From: Acidobacteriaceae bacterium
GTDB lineage: Bacteria; Acidobacteriota; Terriglobia; Terriglobales; Acidobacteriaceae
Direction: 5' to 3'
DNA length: 64,000 nt
Assembly (NCBI GenBank): GCA_027452245.1
Contig: DAIDGW010000029.1
Location: 19,734-83,733 of the forward strand
The notes under the pieces are model-generated. The model worked only from the letters and a program-made list of their open reading frames with translations, was not told where the DNA came from and searched no databases. Both the position numbers and the translations under genes were made by a program. Shown piece after piece: positions 62,622 through 64,000 of the stretch (the stretch's first letter is position 1; each line of letters opens with the position of its first letter).

Positions 62622-63314
62622 ATGAAACGCATTGCTTACGTCGGAATCGAGTTGGGACTCTCATTCGGGCTGTTTGTTCTAGTAGCGGGAGCACAAGCTC
62701 AGGATCAGCCGGGTCCGGAGTCCGCCTCGAAAACTCAATCGCAGTCACAGAATGCGAGTCAGTCTCAGGCTGCGCCGAAAGGCCAAGTCCAGATCACACC
62801 CGATTCTTCTCTAGGTAACTATGCTCGTAAGGTCGGGAAGGGAACATCCGATGGCAAACCGAAGCCGCGCGTTTACGACAACGATAATATCCCGCATGGC
62901 GACCAGCTTTCGATCATCGGACCGTCAGCCAAACCAGAGTCCGCTACCGAGAATCAGCAGGAATCTGACAACGGTGCCGAAAAATCTTTCGATGATAAAG
63001 AGAAGGAGAAGCAGGCGGTCTGGAAGGGCTGGCAAGACAAAATTACGGGACAGCAAAAGCAGATTGAGTTGCTGCAACGAGAGTTTGATGTTTTGCAGCG
63101 CGAATACCAGATCCGCACTGCTGAGTTTTTTGCCGATGCCGGCAATCGTTTGCGGAATCAGGCGGCATGGGACCAGCAGGATCAAAAGTACAAAGAGCAG
63201 ATTGGTGAAAAGCAGAAAGCGATTGAGGAAGCTAAACAGAAGCTGAGTGAGATGGAGGAAGAGGCGCGCAAAGCCGGAGTACCGTCATCAATGACGGAAC
63301 CAGCGCAGCAATAG
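62622..63314 (+). CDS. secreted coiled-coil protein
   Basis: ATG 62622 gives 230 residues with a signal peptide (ELGLSFGLFVLVAGAQA). A Gln/Ser-rich linker, then a GNYARKVGKGTSDGKPKPRVYDNDNIP segment in the first half, and a Lys/Glu-rich coiled coil from about residue 125 on (IELLQREFDVLQREYQIR and EKQKAIEEAKQKLSEMEEE) are visible. The VYDNDNIP motif recurs, as I recall, in acidobacterial secreted proteins. Function unknown, but it is the gene following the pilD pair on the same strand. Confidence 0.65.
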   Translation: MKRIAYVGIELGLSFGLFVLVAGAQAQDQPGPESASKTQSQSQNASQSQAAPKGQVQITPDSSLGNYARKVGKGTSDGKPKPRVYDNDNIPHGDQLSIIGPSAKPESATENQQESDNGAEKSFDDKEKEKQAVWKGWQDKITGQQKQIELLQREFDVLQREYQIRTAEFFADAGNRLRNQAAWDQQDQKYKEQIGEKQKAIEEAKQKLSEMEEEARKAGVPSSMTEPAQQ

Positions 63315-63341
63315 ACAAGTCCTTTGCGTTTAGGCGGAACA

Positions 63342-63851
63342 TCACGTATTTGGTTGACGACGCACGCGAACGATCTGCTTCAGGTGGTGCCTTCCATGGA
63401 CGAGATGGAACTTTCTCCACTGTGAGACGCTTAAAGATCCCAGAACAGGATGGTCGAGCACTTTTGTCCGCGATCCGAACTTCTGCTCGCAGCGGGAAAG
63501 AACGACATCCATTTCGGCGATGCGACTCAGGATCTCCAGAACAACTTGTTCTCTTGGCAGACCACGCGGCGTGGCAACCGCTGGCGACTGCCTTCCAGAG
63601 GGAAAATATCCCAAAGTGATCACCACAACAGCTTGTATTTTCTGCGCGAGGGTTGAACCCTTGATTTTCGGATTACCGGCTTGCTCAAGGCGTTCAAAGC
63701 CTTTTATGGTACCTGTGTAAGTGAGGTACAAGTGCTCGAGAATTTCCGCAGCAGACCATTTGATTCCCGGCTGCCGCGATAGTTGTTCTTGAGAAATCTC
63801 GCGAAGAAGTGTATCGAGATCGTCGTAGAGCTGTCGCAGGCAGGAGTCCAT
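63342..63851 (-). CDS. DinB-like / DUF1569 protein
   Basis: A 169-residue helical protein of the DinB-like four-helix-bundle superfamily. The helix-1/2 pattern IKWSAAEILEHLYLTYTG and the late HPVLGSLSVSQWRKFHLVHGRHHLKQI are characteristic, the latter very much like DUF1569, with His residues that could bind a metal ion. Members are metal-dependent, often thiol-dependent, transferases of varied function. Convergent with the coiled-coil gene. No precise role. Confidence 0.8.
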   Translation of the reverse strand: MDSCLRQLYDDLDTLLREISQEQLSRQPGIKWSAAEILEHLYLTYTGTIKGFERLEQAGNPKIKGSTLAQKIQAVVVITLGYFPSGRQSPAVATPRGLPREQVVLEILSRIAEMDVVLSRCEQKFGSRTKVLDHPVLGSLSVSQWRKFHLVHGRHHLKQIVRVRRQPNT

Positions 63852-63941
63852 GGAGTGTCAATTTTTCATAATAGATTGATCATTTAGAATTATTTCCGGA
63901 TCTACGTACGGACATTGTAGATGTTATAAAGGAAAACACAT

Positions 63942-64000
63942 ATGCGAAAGCGGATCATCAGTAACGCGCAATTGCTGGCGAGCTTTGCCGTTGTGATCCT
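63942..64000 (+). CDS. unknown gene, 5' end only
   Basis: ATG 63942 with AAAGGA at 63928-63933 opens a frame that runs off the window: MRKRIISNAQLLASFAVVI, a positively charged start followed by a hydrophobic stretch as in a signal peptide or membrane anchor. Nothing more can be said. Confidence 0.5.
   Translation, partial: MRKRIISNAQLLASFAVVI

Overview
The window looks like a piece of chromosome from a soil-type Acidobacteriota (Terriglobia-like) bacterium. This is inferred from the moderately high GC content, Gram-negative envelope genes (RND efflux, Mla-type ATPase, CreD), a DUF5818-type secreted protein, many small secreted proteins of unknown function, and the mixture of core genes. No rRNA or tRNA gene, CRISPR array, phage or insertion sequence was recognised. 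About 60 protein genes are called. Both edges cut a gene: an outer-membrane efflux protein on the left and the first 19 or so codons of an unknown gene on the right.

Layout. 1-5.7 kb: an RND efflux operon (outer-membrane channel, periplasmic adaptor, AcrB-like pump) followed by two tiny DUF2892 membrane proteins. 5.7-13.1 kb: a minus-strand block with a SprT-like metalloprotein, two paired secreted helical proteins, a TPR protein, uvrA and a DUF5818-like protein. 13.3-18.8 kb: a stress-protein-like gene, an orphan cytochrome oxidase subunit III, a glycolipid-binding-like protein, a PaaI thioesterase, creD (with a perfect palindrome upstream) and pdxS with a clear intrinsic terminator. 18.85-19.8 kb: about 1 kb without genes that carries a 29-bp tandem repeat and a block of inverted repeats. 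19.8-22.9 kb: a glycosyltransferase, a PfkB sugar kinase and a DeoR-type repressor on the minus strand.

23.1-35.1 kb is the most unusual part. It reads in one direction as a PqqD-like peptide-binding protein, a radical SAM/SPASM enzyme, a 58-residue Cys-containing peptide with a lasso-type YxxPxL leader motif and a C-terminal serine, an HprK-like kinase, and a 9-kb reading frame. That frame joins an S26-type Ser/His peptidase domain to an internal signal peptide, a Gly-rich region, ten DUF11 repeats and a gingipain-like C25 cysteine protease. I interpret this as a candidate peptide-modification (RiPP) locus with no lasso cyclase or leader-peptidase pair. The product and chemistry are unknown.

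35.2-44.1 kb (mostly minus strand): polyprenyl synthase, a degenerate receiver domain, xseB, a homocysteine methyltransferase/MTHFR fusion, a TTG-start lipoprotein on the plus strand, an MDR dehydrogenase and a penicillin-acylase family hydrolase. 44.3-49.3 kb: a Fur-family regulator, a zinc-ribbon membrane protein, a DHH phosphoesterase, several secreted or membrane unknowns and the RNA cyclic phosphodiesterase thpR. 49.3-56.7 kb: plsY-gpsA (phospholipid synthesis), an HD-GYP sensor, ftsY, ribD-ribE and an orphan Mla-type ATPase. 56.7-64 kb: mobA, a PilZ protein, a BON-domain lipoprotein, a small GT2-like protein, a cytochrome c, the prepilin peptidase, a PAS protein with a degenerate kinase core, a coiled-coil secreted protein and a DinB/DUF1569-like protein.
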